Shown: positions 30,660 to 41,783, counted from the first letter of the stretch. The stretch: 64,000 bases of DNA from Aricia agestis (GCF_905147365.1 NC_056408.1:4402001-4466000); one strand, 5' to 3'. Notes: generated by a model not told the origin, from the sequence alone. Translations and numbers: made by a program.

Positions 30660-31180
30660 AATAAAAAAACTGAGTTTTAATTATTAATTTTTATTTTATT
30701 CTCCTTATGGTTCAAAGATATTCAATGATTACTTAACTTTAATTTTCACATGGATGTGAAAATCTTCATTAAATTATAATTGAAATACATTTAAAGCTCC
30801 AGCTTATTCAAATTTATCAAAATTAAATGTCTCTGAGTACAGTCGTTATACTCTCAAAACATACTTAAATATTCTGGTCATGACCCATTCAATAATGGCC
30901 AAGTGGTCACAATGAATGAACTATCGCTGACGTGGTCAATTCTCAATGGTAAAGCACTTCCAATCATACATATTAAAGGCTCGTTTGTTAACCAATGAAT
31001 AAAATTCAATCAGCCATTCGGCAGCCCGCAAAACTTATTTAAGCTTTCAGTAACTGAATAAAATCCGACTCGTTTATTTTTTGATGTGAAATTCAATGAA
31101 GCGGGTCAGAAGTTCAGAACTCAGATCATGTTATGTAATTAGTTATACCGTTTACATAATATATACTGATTACTGATATT
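30660..31180. other. Nothing recognised
   Basis: AT-rich. A short ttttcacatggatgtgaaaa hairpin lies at 30744-30763. Confidence 0.4.
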
Positions 31181-31181
31181 A

Positions 31182-31350
31182 TAAATTCGAAAGTCTGTCT
31201 GTCTGTTACCTCTTCACTCCCTAACCGCTGAACCGATTTTGCTGAAATTTGGTAGGAGATACTTTAAGTCCGGGAGATAAAAAGCACCCTATGTCCTTTA
31301 CTTAGAGTACTTTTTATCCCGGAATAATGACCGAATAAATCATTACATAC
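31182..31350 (-). repeat. RTE-like LINE tail
   Basis: Minus copy: tctgtctgtctgttacctct, ccgctgaaccgattttgctg, cgggagataaaaagcacc and tttttatcccggaata. Confidence 0.65.
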
Positions 31351-31359
31351 TTGCGATGT

Positions 31360-31870
31360 CGCGGTGTAGCGGCCAAACCGCTCGTTTGCGCGGACACAAT
31401 ATATAATTTATGCTAGCGCGAAATGAATTACGAAAAACTGAAAATAACACGTATTCGTGCGTATTCGCGCGAATGCGCCCGACCGACGCTGATTGGTCTC
31501 GCAGAAGTAATGTGTGCGTTACGCTCTGGAGTTAAGGTTGAATTTGTTATGTTTTTGGTAATTCGCTTCGATGCGCTTCGACTCTGTATAAATTATTATT
31601 GACCCTTATTATAAGCCTCACGCACCCGTACACTCTATTTTCATGTTAGTAACGAGACTGATTCATCCATCAAATCCTATATTCCAGATCAAACTCGTTA
31701 GTGCACGACTAGTTTTCCATTACTGTCACATTTTTGTGGAATTCTTCATGCGGGAATGTGATCGAACTGTAGAATATGGATGGATATAACAGCTAAATGA
31801 ATTGGATTTTCTCCAGTGCAGACCCGTATCGACGGACCGAATTGGTTAACACACCAATTCGAGATATTTT
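31360..31870. other. CpG-containing unique sequence
   Basis: 31360-31560 is unusually CpG-rich for the window (gtattcgcgcgaatgcgccc, gaccgacgctgattggtc) with an inverted gcgcgaat pair. No exon was recognised; promoter or old MITE are both possible. Confidence 0.3.
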
Positions 31871-31891
31871 TAATTGATGTTTTTTTGTTTT

Positions 31892-32204
31892 AAGGCCAAC
31901 CCACACGTACCACAACCATATCACGCGGTCGAGCGTATATTTCGTATTGTAAATGAACTGGACTATTCACACGTACCATATTTTGCAGTCGTTGTCGACC
32001 ACTTGTGTGATACCGACCACATCGCAACCACAACGTTGCGTCGATGCAACAACGATGGCGACAACGCAACCACGTCGACATTTTGTCGGTATACCACAAC
32101 GCAAATACAAAAAGCTGTAGCCACACCATTCAGACGTAACAACTGCTTGACGGCATTTTGTCGTTACGACGTGGTGTGGTTGTGGTACGTGTGGGTTGGT
32201 CCTT
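31892..32204. mobile_element. MITE with inverted 'CCAACCCACACGTACCAC' ends
   Basis: The ends AAGGCCAACCCACACGTACC and inverse extend into long arms with internal cgttgtggt/accacaacg repeats. The two opposite frames 31874-32245 and 31890-32129 come from these repeats. Confidence 0.8.
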
Positions 32205-32396
32205 ATATTTATTCCGGAGAAGCTTCTAAAAATACTACAGCATAAGTATAGAGTAAAAATATAACTGTACTTTCATAAAAATTATTATAGGCAGATGGAC
32301 CTACATAAAATCGTCGGGTTATGTCAAGTCCAGCTTTAGACAATTTAATATTCTTTCCAATTACAGTGGATGTAGCAAAACGCGCCATATCGCTTT

Positions 32397-32443
32397 AATT
32401 CCATACTGCTGATTGGAAATTTTCCAATCAGCAGTATGGAATT
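32397..32443. repeat. Perfect 47-bp palindrome
   Basis: 23-bp arms (aattccatactgctgattgg + aaa) with a single central T. Confidence 0.95.
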
Positions 32444-32449
32444 ATAGCT

Positions 32450-33200
32450 ATATCATATATTATGGCGCACTTGCCGGGGTGGCGTGCTTTGCCACACTCA
32501 CTTTACCAAAAAGAAAGTATAGTTTCTCTCTATAATAATAATCTCTATATAATAGTGTCCTCAATTTTCAACTGTGGTTAAATAACTTAGTTGAAACTAG
32601 GTTGAAACAGTAACGTAACAGGTAGTGCAGTAAGTGAGGTTGAACCATTACCGGGGTTCACGCACCACTGCAACTAAATAATGATCGCCAATTGTTCGAC
32701 CGGGCTTTGATAGACAGGTTTTGTTATAGTTTTTTGTAGATATAAGCGCTTTGTGAGTAAAGGTCACAGAGATTAAAGGAAGTATAAGTTCTTATTAACC
32801 CGTCTTCCATTATTCTATGATTCTGACTAGCAAACATTCAGAAGTTCCTTTATATATCGCGGAAATCGTACTTTTTGTCACAATAAAAACAAAATAAACA
32901 GGACAAGGGATTTCCTGTTACTTGCCATAAAATCTCTATACTTACCAAAATTTTAAAAGTTTAAGCAGAGTACAGACGGACAGATTAACACGTTTTAGCA
33001 TTAAAGAGCTACAACGAGGTCCTCTAATCCTTTATTTACTTGATTTGAGACCCTTATTAGTTAAAGTTAACATTTTTTAATATTTGATGGTTATTCAGCA
33101 ACCGCCAATTTGATGCATGTTTTTATCATAAATGCAAGAATCAGCTCAGCAGCAATCTATTATCAGCTCCAATAAACACAAGAACGCGGATCTCCCCCCC
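32450..33200. other. No gene recognised
   Basis: Unique AT-rich sequence with no splice-bounded frame or transposon ends seen. Confidence 0.35.
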
Positions 33201-33640
33201 CCCCTTACTTGTCCAATCGACAATATATTATGTACCCACCGATTTACATCAGCGAGGTACATGTATTTTTTTTTCTATTTACATCTTACAATATAATAAT
33301 TATTATTATACTGTGGAGCGTGTCCGTAGGCAGAGTTGAGAGTAGGTATTTAGGCTGCTGCAGAACCCTTCATGGGCGAGTCCAACTCGCACTTGGCCGC
33401 TTTTTTACGTTAGGGACCCCCCTTATCAAAGCTATATAATATACGTTCGTGCGCCGACGAGACGTATGTGCGCCGCAGACTCGATCACACAAAAAGTGTG
33501 CCGTCTGGCGTCCAGTAATAAGCGTGAGGCATTTTAGACGATTTTAACCCCCCTCTCCCCAAAGTGACATTCGGAATGGTTTAGCTTGACCCCCTCCCCC
33601 CTAGAACACCTCACGTAAGAATGGACGACCCCTTATTGCC
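33193..33640. repeat. C-run plus repeat fragments
   Basis: A C-run is followed by cttacttgtccaatcgacaa and cagcgaggtacatg. The same arrangement follows the G-runs at 40437-40580, so this is a repeat. 33555-33635 is a fragment of the C-rich MITE family of 27138-27557. Confidence 0.55.
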
Positions 33641-34196
33641 TAATATACTATGTATTATAATATTAACAGCTGACATAATATAAGTACTACGTTGTAGTTA
33701 TTACCTCAGTGATTATATTTATTAATTACTACATACCTACCTATATCCGTAGAAGACAATATATGAATTAAATTAGACAACGAGCTAAGTAGGTCGGGGA
33801 TTTTGAAATTAATTTGGTGATATCACGTTCATAGTTCAGCGATAACGGATACGATAACAAATTAATAATTATGTTTGTTTAGTACATTTCGCAAGACGAT
33901 AACTGCATTAACATACCTAATACCTACTTATTAAATTCTCAGTGTTATGCTTCTTTTATGTTTTTTTTTTTATGAAATAAGGAGGGAAACAAGCAAACGG
34001 GTCACCTGATGGAAAGCAACTTCCGTCGCCCATGGACACTCGCAGCATCAGAAGAGCTGCAGGTGCGTTGCCGGCCTTTTAAGAGGGAATAGGGTAATAG
34101 GGGAGGGAAGGGAAGGGAAGGGAATAGGGGGGTAGGGAAGGGAATAGGGTAGGGGATTGGAACTCCGGTAAACTCACTCACTTGGCGAAACACAGC

Positions 34197-35087
34197 TAGG
34201 GAATGCAATCTCGGCCTTTTTTAGCGAGATTGATCTCGGACGAAAAAAAAGCGAGATCTCGCGAGTTTAACGAGATAACACTTGAGCATAAAAACGTCTT
34301 ATTCGAAGCGCGGACTGACACGGACGGAGTTGCGATCACAGAGTAAAAACAAAGAGGAGCTGGCATAAGCAACTGTGCACTGTGATTTTCAACTAGGTCC
34401 TGAATTTTGACTTCTCGTTGTTTTGTTAGTTACAAAAGAACTGTTTTATTACTAAAACATTTGTATTTGATAGTATGCGCTTTTATAATTCTGGACGTCA
34501 CGTTATACGTGCAAAGCCCTTTTGATTTTACACACCGCGGACGTTTTGTGCGGTTCAGAAGTGTAGAAGTCGTGATGTCCTTTAACGTGCACGTTAAAAA
34601 GTTATCGTCGACGGAAATTTAAAAACGTCTTCATATTATATTTCCATAAATTGTACTTCCCTATGTGTCGTTTTACCGCGGACGTCCACGATATTACCGC
34701 CACGTCCAAAATTATAAAAGCGCACATTAGAAGAGAAGACTGGTTGTTTATTTCATTTGTTATTTAATAGATAGAAGATACGTACTTATGTCAAAGTTTA
34801 CTACTTAAAAATTATAGACAGATAAGTACGTCAAACAATGTTTGATGCATAAAATTCAATTGAAAAAATTCGTGAAATTCGTGAAAATGAATGTTAATCT
34901 TATAATACTTATAATATTCATTACTTTTTTTCGTCATTTATTCAAATATTGTGATTATTTACAAAAAAAAAACCCACCAAACTGCTAATCTCGCGAGATC
35001 TCGAAATTGGCGAGATCTCGCGGTATTGTATTCATAAACTCGCGGGATCTCGCTTGAGCCCCAATCTCGCGAGATTTGCATTCCCTA
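34197..35087. mobile_element. Non-autonomous hAT-like element, 891 bp
   Basis: The ends TAGGGAATGCAA and inverse are flanked by the 8-bp duplication AACACAGC (34189-34196 and 35088-35095). TAGGG ends plus an 8-bp duplication define hAT elements. Subterminal regions carry repeated cgagatctcgc palindromes. No transposase. A further MITE lies inside. Confidence 0.93.
34473..34730. mobile_element. MITE inside the hAT-like element
   Basis: The left tgcgcttttataattctggacgt and right acgtccaaaattataaaagcgca segments are inverted. Inner ccgcggacgt blocks are also inverted. Frame 34407-34622 is within it and has no similarity. Confidence 0.75.
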
Positions 35088-35199
35088 AACACAGCGCAAG
35101 CGCTGTTTTTACGCCGGTTTTCTGTGAGAACGTGGTATTTCTCCGGTCAAGCCGGCCCATTCGTGCCGAAGCATGGCTCTCCCACGTATAAATCTATGG

Positions 35200-35725
35200 A
35201 TCTCTCTCTTAAGGCGCTGTGGTTGTTGCAACTACGTAAAATGAGTTTTTTAAATCATGTTTTTTGTAAAGAAAATGTAAGTATTTATTTAAGTATAACT
35301 CAAAAAAGGTACCGTTTTAAAATTGAGAAAATTTCCTACAAGTACGCAAAGGTATATCAGTACATAATTTGAAAAATTCTGCTCGATAGAAAAAAATCTC
35401 AAAGATTTTCATAATTAAATCATTTTATGGCTAAATTACACACTTTCTACTAAAAACAAAAAATGTAGTACATACTGTGTCGTAACCTAACCTAAACGAT
35501 TTGATATATTTGATTTGTGTAATACTAAAAACAAAAGGTTTTTTCTCCTACTTCCTAATAATCAAGGCACGCGGCGAGCGCGTAACCGTTGTACAAGGCG
35601 CACTGATGTTATGAATGTTATTTTAATGTTCTGTACGTCGATATTCGTACTGACAGACATCGACCTGCTTATTTTAGGGACTACTGGGTCTTAAAAACTG
35701 TTGGCCACAGACAGACAAATGACAT
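35200..35725. other. Nothing recognised
   Basis: AT-rich; no repeat ends or exons seen. Frame 35076-35372 starts in the SINE and runs out of it. Confidence 0.35.
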
Positions 35726-35924
35726 AAACCGGCGTGAAACAGCGCTTGCACTGTGTTTCGCCGAGTGAGTGAGTTTACCGGAGGCCCAATCCCCTACCCT
35801 ATTCCCTTCCCTTCCCATCCCTACCCTGCCCTATTACCCTATTCCCTCTTAAAAGGCCGGCGACGCACCTGTTGCTTTCCATCAGGTGACCCGTTTGCTC
35901 GTTTGTCCCCTTATTTCATAAACA
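35726..35924 (+). mobile_element. SINE-like element, 5'-truncated
   Basis: Starts at aaaccggcgtgaaacagcgc. The pyrimidine tract is followed by a shortened 3' block (ctgttgctttccatcaggtg). Ends in ttatttcataaac. Confidence 0.85.
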
Positions 35925-35969
35925 CCTACAAATCGTAGAAATAATGTTAACGTTAAGGGAGCAAAAACC

Positions 35970-36125
35970 AAAAACGCTTTTTAGGGTTCCGTACCCAAAG
36001 GCTAAAAACGGGACCCTATTACTGAGACTTCGATGTCTGTCTGTCCGTCTGTCTGTCTGTCCGCCTGTCTCCAGGCTGTAAAGCTCAAGAACGGTACCTA
36101 TACCGTTCTTGAGCGGTTGAGCGGC
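35970..36125 (+). repeat. Non-LTR tail 'agggttccgtaccc' type
   Basis: Contains tagggttccgtacccaaagg, aaaaacgggaccctattact, and (tgtc)n 'ctgtctgtccgtctgtctg'. The same tail family is at 16980-17050, 45265-45310 and 50305-50350. Confidence 0.6.
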
Positions 36126-36216
36126 GGTTGAATTACCGCGGTATAGCTAGAGACTAGAGAGATGACATTTTTCACAGATTATGTATTTTTGTTGCCGCTA
36201 TAACAACAAATACTGA

Positions 36217-36774
36217 AAACAAAATAAATTAAACTAGAGATCACCCAATGGTCGAAATTCGATCTTAGTTTCAACAACATCAGGACTACTAAGTACCTAT
36301 ATTTTGTAAAAAAATATTGACTTTATCATATTTTTTTTTCAACTCTTGTCTCTGGGACTCAGCTGATCTCAGACTGGCCGTGTAAGCATTGTCTAATAGT
36401 ATCTAAGATTCAATAAAAAAAAACTATTATAATCCATTTTCAATTTGTCACCTTGTTGTCAACCATTGACTTGTTTCCTTATTCATTGTTGTCAACAGAC
36501 TTCAACCATAAATAAAAGAGTATAATTGATAATTCGTATGTATAGGCTTGTCACTCAAAAATCTGTCATCGTTCCTTGTGTGTGTGTTGTAGTATGTGTA
36601 ATATTTTATTTGTTAAAAAAATGTATGATAAAAGCATAATTTCAAAATAATATTAGCTCGATGCACTCCTTCACCATATAAACTATAACTGTGCAAAATT
36701 TCATTTACCTACGTTTCCCCATTTTTCGTCAAAAGGGATACAAAATTTTTCGCTTGCGTATTAATATATAGATA
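36217..36774 (+). repeat. LINE-like tail, family C (complete)
   Basis: Starts ctagagatcacccaatggtc, carries all blocks listed for 23376-23836, ends cttgcgtattaatatatag. Non-coding. Confidence 0.75.
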
Positions 36775-36775
36775 C

Positions 36776-37110
36776 TAGATGTCCCGCGCGGCTTCGCCCG
36801 CGTAAATTAGGAATTTTACGGAAACCGTACATTTTCCCATAAAAACAGCTCTTATGTCCCTACTCTCTTCACTTGGTTTACTCTATATCTGTGCCAAATA
36901 TTGCCATAAAAATTGCACCAGTAGTTCGTAATTTCTAATATTTCCCCCGTTTTTCCCACATTTTCCTGAGTTTCTTCGGTCGTATTAGTCTTAGCGTGAT
37001 AATAATATATAGCCTACAGTGTTACTCGATAAATTAGCTATCTAACACTCAAATAAGTTTTTAAATCGGACCAGTAGTTCCTGAGATTAGCGCGTTCAAG
37101 CAAACAATAT
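36776..37110 (+). repeat. RTE-like LINE tail
   Basis: Starts tactagatgtcccgcgcggc, gcttcgcccgcgtaaatt, accgtacattttcccataaa. A partner tail resumes at about 37672-37830 ending tttataatattagtaggat. Confidence 0.6.
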
Positions 37111-37239
37111 TAAGTATAGATTTTTTTCAATTATCGCTTGACAAACTTGAGTCTCGATCTAAAAGACTATGAAAAGTACCAATAATAGGGTCATTATAGG
37201 CTCATAAGTCATAACCATGGGACGATGTATGGTATAAAA

Positions 37240-37245
37240 TGGTAG

Positions 37246-37286
<41 letters not shown>
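37240..37286. repeat. (GAT)n microsatellite
   Basis: About 14 GAT units. It yields the histidine run in the minus frame 37209-37394, which is not a gene. Confidence 0.95.
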
Positions 37287-37288
<2 letters not shown>

Positions 37289-37834
37289 TGTAATTTGCAT
37301 AGTAGCATATGCTTTTCGTTCTTAAAACAACGCCGTAACTCCCAAACTTGTATCTATAAAGAATCAGAAGTTCTCTCAGCACCTTCCGAACCACGGTATA
37401 CCAGGTATACCTCGGTGCAAAATCTTACTTGTTGGTAGTATATGCTTAGAATACTTCTCATGAAACCGAAGTCACCACATGTTTCCATATAAATTTTGAG
37501 GAGTTCCCTCGATTACTTATGCATCCTTCATCAGATCACCACTTTTGTGAATATAATACCAAATTGGGATGATACCCTATATACCAAAAGAAAAATTTTG
37601 AAATTGAGTAATCGTTGAACATAAGAAAACGAACATAACACCTCCCCCATTTTGAAAGTCGGTTAAAATTGTAGCCTATGTGTTATTCTGATGTATAAGC
37701 TATATTACTGTAAAGTTTCATTAAAATCCGTTCAGTAGTTTTTGCGTGAAGAGTAACAAACATCCATACATCCACAGTCCACACATCCATACATCCAAAC
37801 AAACTTTCGCCTTTATAATATTAGTAGGATTTAA

Positions 37835-38200
37835 TGGTGTAATACATCAATGGTGTAATACTCCCATACAATAAAAGTGTTTTTTTTGGCATTTCTCGAT
37901 ATAATCGATAACAATGATAGCAAATAGCTACGAATAATAAAAACTAAGGAAAAGTAACTCCGTCAAATAACATGCTCCACAATACTGGTCAAAAAAGTGT
38001 ACCTTAGGTACACATTTCAATACATTTGCAATATTTAGGTGACCTTGAGCGGTACTAGGCTGACGTTACATGACAGATCAAAAGGAAACAAATTTAAAAC
38101 GGTAATAGTATGGGAGGGAGGAACCTTAGTTTTTATTATTCGTAGACAAATAGCAATAGATACGTACCTGAAATATACACAAAATACTCAATTGTAAGTA
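37835..38200. other. Repeat remnants
   Basis: 38000-38150 is a partial inverse of the 29690-30030 region (ctgacgttacatgac, ggtaatactcg-like, 'cgtagac'). No gene. Confidence 0.4.
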
Positions 38201-38430
38201 TTATAAGCACCTACTTTAATAATTATTAACGATAAAATTTAAATAAAATAATGAGAAAAGTAACCATTTCTGTAGCTAATTATCTCTATGAAGTTTGGCG
38301 TGAAATATTGGTGCAAGCTATACGGAGATGTTGAAGTCATAAGATGAACGAAGATCATCTTCGAACATGCTTAGTCCGCACACAATGAGTCGACGGTCCG
38401 ACCCGATCTATGATCTAAGATAGTTTATAA

Positions 38431-38590
38431 TCTTATATTATAAAATTCTCGTGTCACAATGTTCGTTCCCGTACTCCTCCGAAACGGCTTGACCGATTCT
38501 CATGAAATTTTGTGAGCATATTGAGTAGGTAGGTCTGAGAATCGGCCAACATCTATTTTTCATACCAAAAATTATTTATATGGCATAACA
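38431..38590 (+). mobile_element. Helitron family 1, 3'-truncated
   Basis: 5' TCTTATATTATAAAATTCTC and core gtactcctccgaaacggctt match 21734-21906. The terminal hairpin and CTAG are lost after ggcataacaaccg. It lies 160 bp upstream of the promoter at 38750. Confidence 0.7.
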
Positions 38591-38689
38591 ACCGAAAAAC
38601 ATTTCTGATATAACTACGAGTACGGTACACCGACTACCGAGTGGCGAGTGCCGACAGTCAGTTCATGGGTTCAAATTTCGAACTTCGAA

Positions 38690-38782
38690 TCGTGATTCGT
38701 GATTCGTGAATCGTGAGTCGTGACTTCATAGTTCATTCATTCACATTTCAGTCAGCGAGCGATCGTAGTGCGGTGCGGACGT
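38690..38782 (+). promoter_or_regulatory. TATA-less Inr/DPE core promoter
   Basis: TCAGTC (38748-38753) is a perfect arthropod initiator (TCAKTY) with A+1 at 38750. GGACGT at 38777-38782 fits the downstream promoter element exactly at +28 to +33. No TATA box is seen at -30. Upstream lie several gattcgtga/aatcgtgag repeats (38694-38725). The exact spacing and the donor at 38956 support a real promoter; no transcript evidence is available. Confidence 0.72.
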
Positions 38783-38955
38783 ATGACGTTCTCGCGTGGA
38801 GCGTTTACGAAATAATCTAAACTTTTAAAAACAGTGCTATGTGTTTAGTGACAAAATGACGAAGTTTAGTGGTTAATGAGTGCTATTTAAAACCAATTGT
38901 GGTGTGAGGTGTTGTAAAGTTTCCGAGCACGTTTTTACGGATTTACGTTTTGAAG
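38750..38955 (+). other. Probable non-coding first exon (5' UTR)
   Basis: From the initiator to TTGAAG|gtaagt, a full-consensus donor at 38956. It is free of recognised repeats and is more CpG-rich than its surroundings. It holds four tiny upstream ORFs: the first, from ATG 38783, has 10 codons; the others have 4 to 6. No long frame, so coding begins in a later exon. No acceptor partner was identified in the window; the first intron may run past its end. Confidence 0.65.
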
Positions 38956-38959
38956 GTAA

Positions 38960-39850
38960 GTTTGTTTTGTTGTGTCACCTTTGTTTGAATATTTAGTAGT
39001 GTTTATTCAAAGATTTATAACTCAGTGACCGGCAAATGATATGATAACGTTTTTATCTAACCGGTTTCCAACATTTCTAGGTATTGTTTCACTGTAAGTA
39101 ACGTAACCTCGAAGCCTGTCATAATACCGGTTTTAAATTACCGGCAAACTTAAAAAAATAATGTTACGACATGGTTATGAAAACTATAATAATATAAACT
39201 ATAATAATATTGTAGATATTTAACATACAATTATAATAGGTACATAATTATAATAACAAAATGCAGGTAGTTAAAAATAATAATTAAGACACCGTGCACC
39301 GAACACGTGAATTAGTTTTATTATTCTAAATTCAAATTAAAATTAAGAATAAAGTTAAAAATGTTTCCTACGTATATTATTGTAATAATATTATTATCAT
39401 TGTACCATCTAATTATACAAACTGTGTCCATCTACTCGCAAAATAAAATTAAACAAAAAGTTAAATAGCAAAGGAGTACTTATATTATGTACAGCTATTT
39501 GCCAGAAGAACCATGCCAGGAAGCCTGATATAATCAGACAAAACTTCCTAATTCCTAACAGAATCACCGATTTCGGATGGTGGCCGGTTTCATTGCAACC
39601 CGTCAAGCTATGCTGAGTATTTTAGTCTAGGAACGTATTCAACCATGTACCTAGGTCGGCAAATGAAACTCAAGAGTCAAGACTCTAGACTCACTTGTGG
39701 TCTGCAATAAAATTATCAGTTGGTAACTGCTTCTACTTGAAAAACAACGGCTTCGTCCATCCGACCTTGACCTAACCTTTGCTTGATTTAATTACTGCCT
39801 GTCTCTATTTACATGGATTTAATCTATCTAGAACTATTTATCTTATCTTA
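38960..39850. other. Presumed first intron, nothing recognised
   Basis: AT-rich. 39560-39606 is a scrap of tRNA-derived SINE tail (caccgatttcgga, ggtggccggtttcattg). Confidence 0.4.
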
Positions 39851-39852
39851 TA

Positions 39853-40051
39853 TCTTTAAACGAGCAATTCTTGTATATATGTATATATCTAATTGGAATC
39901 TCGGAATCGGCTCCAACGGTTTTCATGAAATTTAGTATATGTATAGGGGGTTTCAGGGGCGATAGATCGATCTAGCTAGGAATTATTTTTAGAAAATGTC
40001 ATTTTATTCGTGTTTTATCGAATATCGAGCAAAGCTCGGTCAAATAGCTGG
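39853..40051 (+). mobile_element. Helitron, family 2
   Basis: Starts TCTTTAAACGAGCAATTCTT, ends with hairpin GAGCAAAGCTC, then ggtcaaatagCTGG (variant of CTAG). The 42757-42885 copy ends in the standard CTAG. Directly after it, at 40053, another 5' end (ttttaaacgagcaattcttg) of the same family begins and stops near 40085. Confidence 0.7.
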
Positions 40052-40091
40052 TATATTTTTAAACGAGCAATTCTTGTATACAGCACCGGAT

Positions 40092-40585
40092 CTAGGGGGG
40101 GGGGGGGGGAGGGGGGCAAATTTAGGGGGCGGCCAAATTCATACTTCACGGACCAATGGACAACTCATCATTGACCACGTAATAAAATATATAATAACAC
40201 AAGTACAGCAATTTCATGGCCATATCAACTTGACCGATACCCTGAGCGCGGACTGCGGAGTGAGACGTGCACGAACATTTATTATTCGCGAGGCGCGTAG
40301 GCATAGTTCAAAATACGCGCCCGGCTCTCGCACGATGTTAAACCCTACCCTGTTAATTATGTATATTATATATCCTACATAATATTGATAGCTGAAATTA
40401 TATGGATGATAAAGGTGAAAATAAACATAAGTAGGTAGGGGGGGGGGCATGGGCGTATATAAGGGGGGGGGGGGGGGGTCCTGGGGGTCCGGACCCCCCA
40501 CTTTACTATCCATCTTACTTGTCCAATCGACAATATAATATTATTGTCATCGATTGTCATCGGCGAGGTACATATCTGTCGTTTG
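40092..40585. repeat. G-run-rich repeat region
   Basis: Long G runs at about 40095-40135, 40437-40450 and 40464-40480 with ggtccggaccccccac. The end cttacttgtccaatcgacaa, then cggcgaggtacata, matches 33193-33260. Frames 39996-40382, 40214-40513 and 40375-40560 are low-complexity artefacts. Confidence 0.6.
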
Positions 40586-40591
40586 ACTAAA

Positions 40592-40767
40592 GCAATATGG
40601 GTAAAGCCAAAGTTCGTTTATCGTGCGGGAACCGTACATTTTTACGGGATGAAAAGCATTTTATGTCTTTTCCCGCGACATAAAGTATCATATCAAATTT
40701 CAGAAAAATCGGTTCAGCGGTTTGGGCGTGAACAGCCAAACACACTTTGCCATTTAAAATATTTAGG
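40592..40767 (+). repeat. RTE-like LINE tail
   Basis: Contains cgtttatcgtgcgggaaccg, gggatgaaaagcattttatg, tcttttcccgcgacataaag and atcggttcagcggtttgggc. Confidence 0.7.
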
Positions 40768-40930
40768 GCCTGTTTCACCACTTTCTGATAAAGTGCCGAA
40801 TAGGCTCTTCACAACTTTTTTTACAGATTCTCCATACTTATCGACAGATCAATCCATATTTAGACAGATCAACCTAAGTGGTGGGCGGATAGGCTATCCG
40901 GCACTTATCAGGAAGTGGTGAAACAGGCCC
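40768..40930. mobile_element. MITE, 'GGGCCTGTTTCACC' family
   Basis: Ends gggcctgtttcaccactttc / agtggtgaaacaggccc, inner gccgaataggct and ggataggctatcc. Nearly intact at 163 bp. Confidence 0.85.
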
Positions 40931-40939
40931 TCAGTGTGG

Positions 40940-41335
40940 ATATGGATACTATTTTTCTGTTTGACAGTAACAAGACTGGATCGAAGCTTTATTAATGTTG
41001 AATTAAAAACTGCTGGCAATTGCAAAACGATTGTAACGACAAAAACTGCCTATTGTTTTCGACCAAATTCCGGCTAGGCTTCTTCTGATCGATAAAAAAA
41101 GATGAATCATGGATTTAAATAGAAGTTTTTTGTTGTCAATTGAGATTATGATTCGTGCTTATCGATTTATACCGCGGTAATCGATAAGGTTATCGATAAT
41201 TTTACTCAATGGACTTGTGGAATTTGTTTAGTACTTTATACTATCAGAGAATTTAAAATCACAGGCAGACTTACGTAATTTAGTCGACTTACATCAAGCC
41301 CACCCCAGATCACGACCAAAATATTATTTAACCTA
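40940..41335. other. No gene; MITE fragment at end
   Basis: 41240-41330 matches the 'tactatcagagaa..cagacttacgtaatttagtcg' family of 29530-29780. The rest is unassigned. Confidence 0.4.
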
Positions 41336-41391
41336 GAGATGATGCCCGCAATTCCGTTGCGCAGGAACCTTCTTCTGCGAGAAAAGTTTAT

Positions 41392-41758
41392 ACGTGGGAG
41401 AGCCATGCTTCGGCACGAATGGGCCGACTCGACCGGAGAAACACCACGTTCTCACAGAAAACCGGCGTGAAACAGCGCTTGCGCTGTTTCACGCCGAGTG
41501 AGTGAGTTTACCGGAGGCCCAATCCCCTACCCTATTCCCTTCATTACCCTTCCCTATTCCCTTCCTTACCCTCCCTATTCCCTTCCTTACCCTCCCTATT
41601 CCCTTCCCTCCCCTATTACCCTATTCCCTCTAAAAAGGCCGGCAAGGCACCTGCAGCTCTTCTGATGCTGCGAGTGTCCATGGGCGACGGAAGTTGCTTT
41701 CCACCAGGTGACCCGTTTGCTCGTTTGCCCCCTTCTTTCATAAAAAAAAATAAAAAAA
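41392..41758 (+). mobile_element. SINE-like element (full length)
   Basis: acgtgggagagcc to A-rich tail. The pyrimidine tract is longer than usual, with three ccctccctattcccttcctta-like units. The opposite frames 41616-41822 and 41665-41949 are artefacts. Confidence 0.92.
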
Positions 41759-41783
41759 TTAAGACGTATTTGTCCTTTCCCGG

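Larger units (their letters stand above)
33961..35187 (-). mobile_element. SINE-like element split by an hAT-like element
   Basis: 3' half at 33961-34196 (poly-T to cgaaacacagc) and 5' half at 35088-35187 (aacacagcgcaagcgctg to cccacgt). Removing 34197-35087 and one 8-bp duplication restores a normal copy. Confidence 0.93.

Noticed and set aside
31874..32245. 123-codon frame and its opposite-strand partner
   Set aside because: Both lie inside an inverted-repeat MITE and reflect acgttgtggt repeats.
33425..33500. TATA-type promoter (ctatataatat followed by gacgagacgta)
   Set aside because: No proper initiator at the right distance and the region is a repeat mosaic.
37240..37286. CRISPR-like or regulatory array of direct repeats
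   Set aside because: Plain trinucleotide microsatellite. No CRISPR-type array exists in the window.
37209..37394. Frame with a histidine run
   Set aside because: Simple (GAT)n microsatellite, no start context.
39996..40560. Proline/glycine-rich frames
   Set aside because: Generated by G/C homopolymer runs in a repeat.
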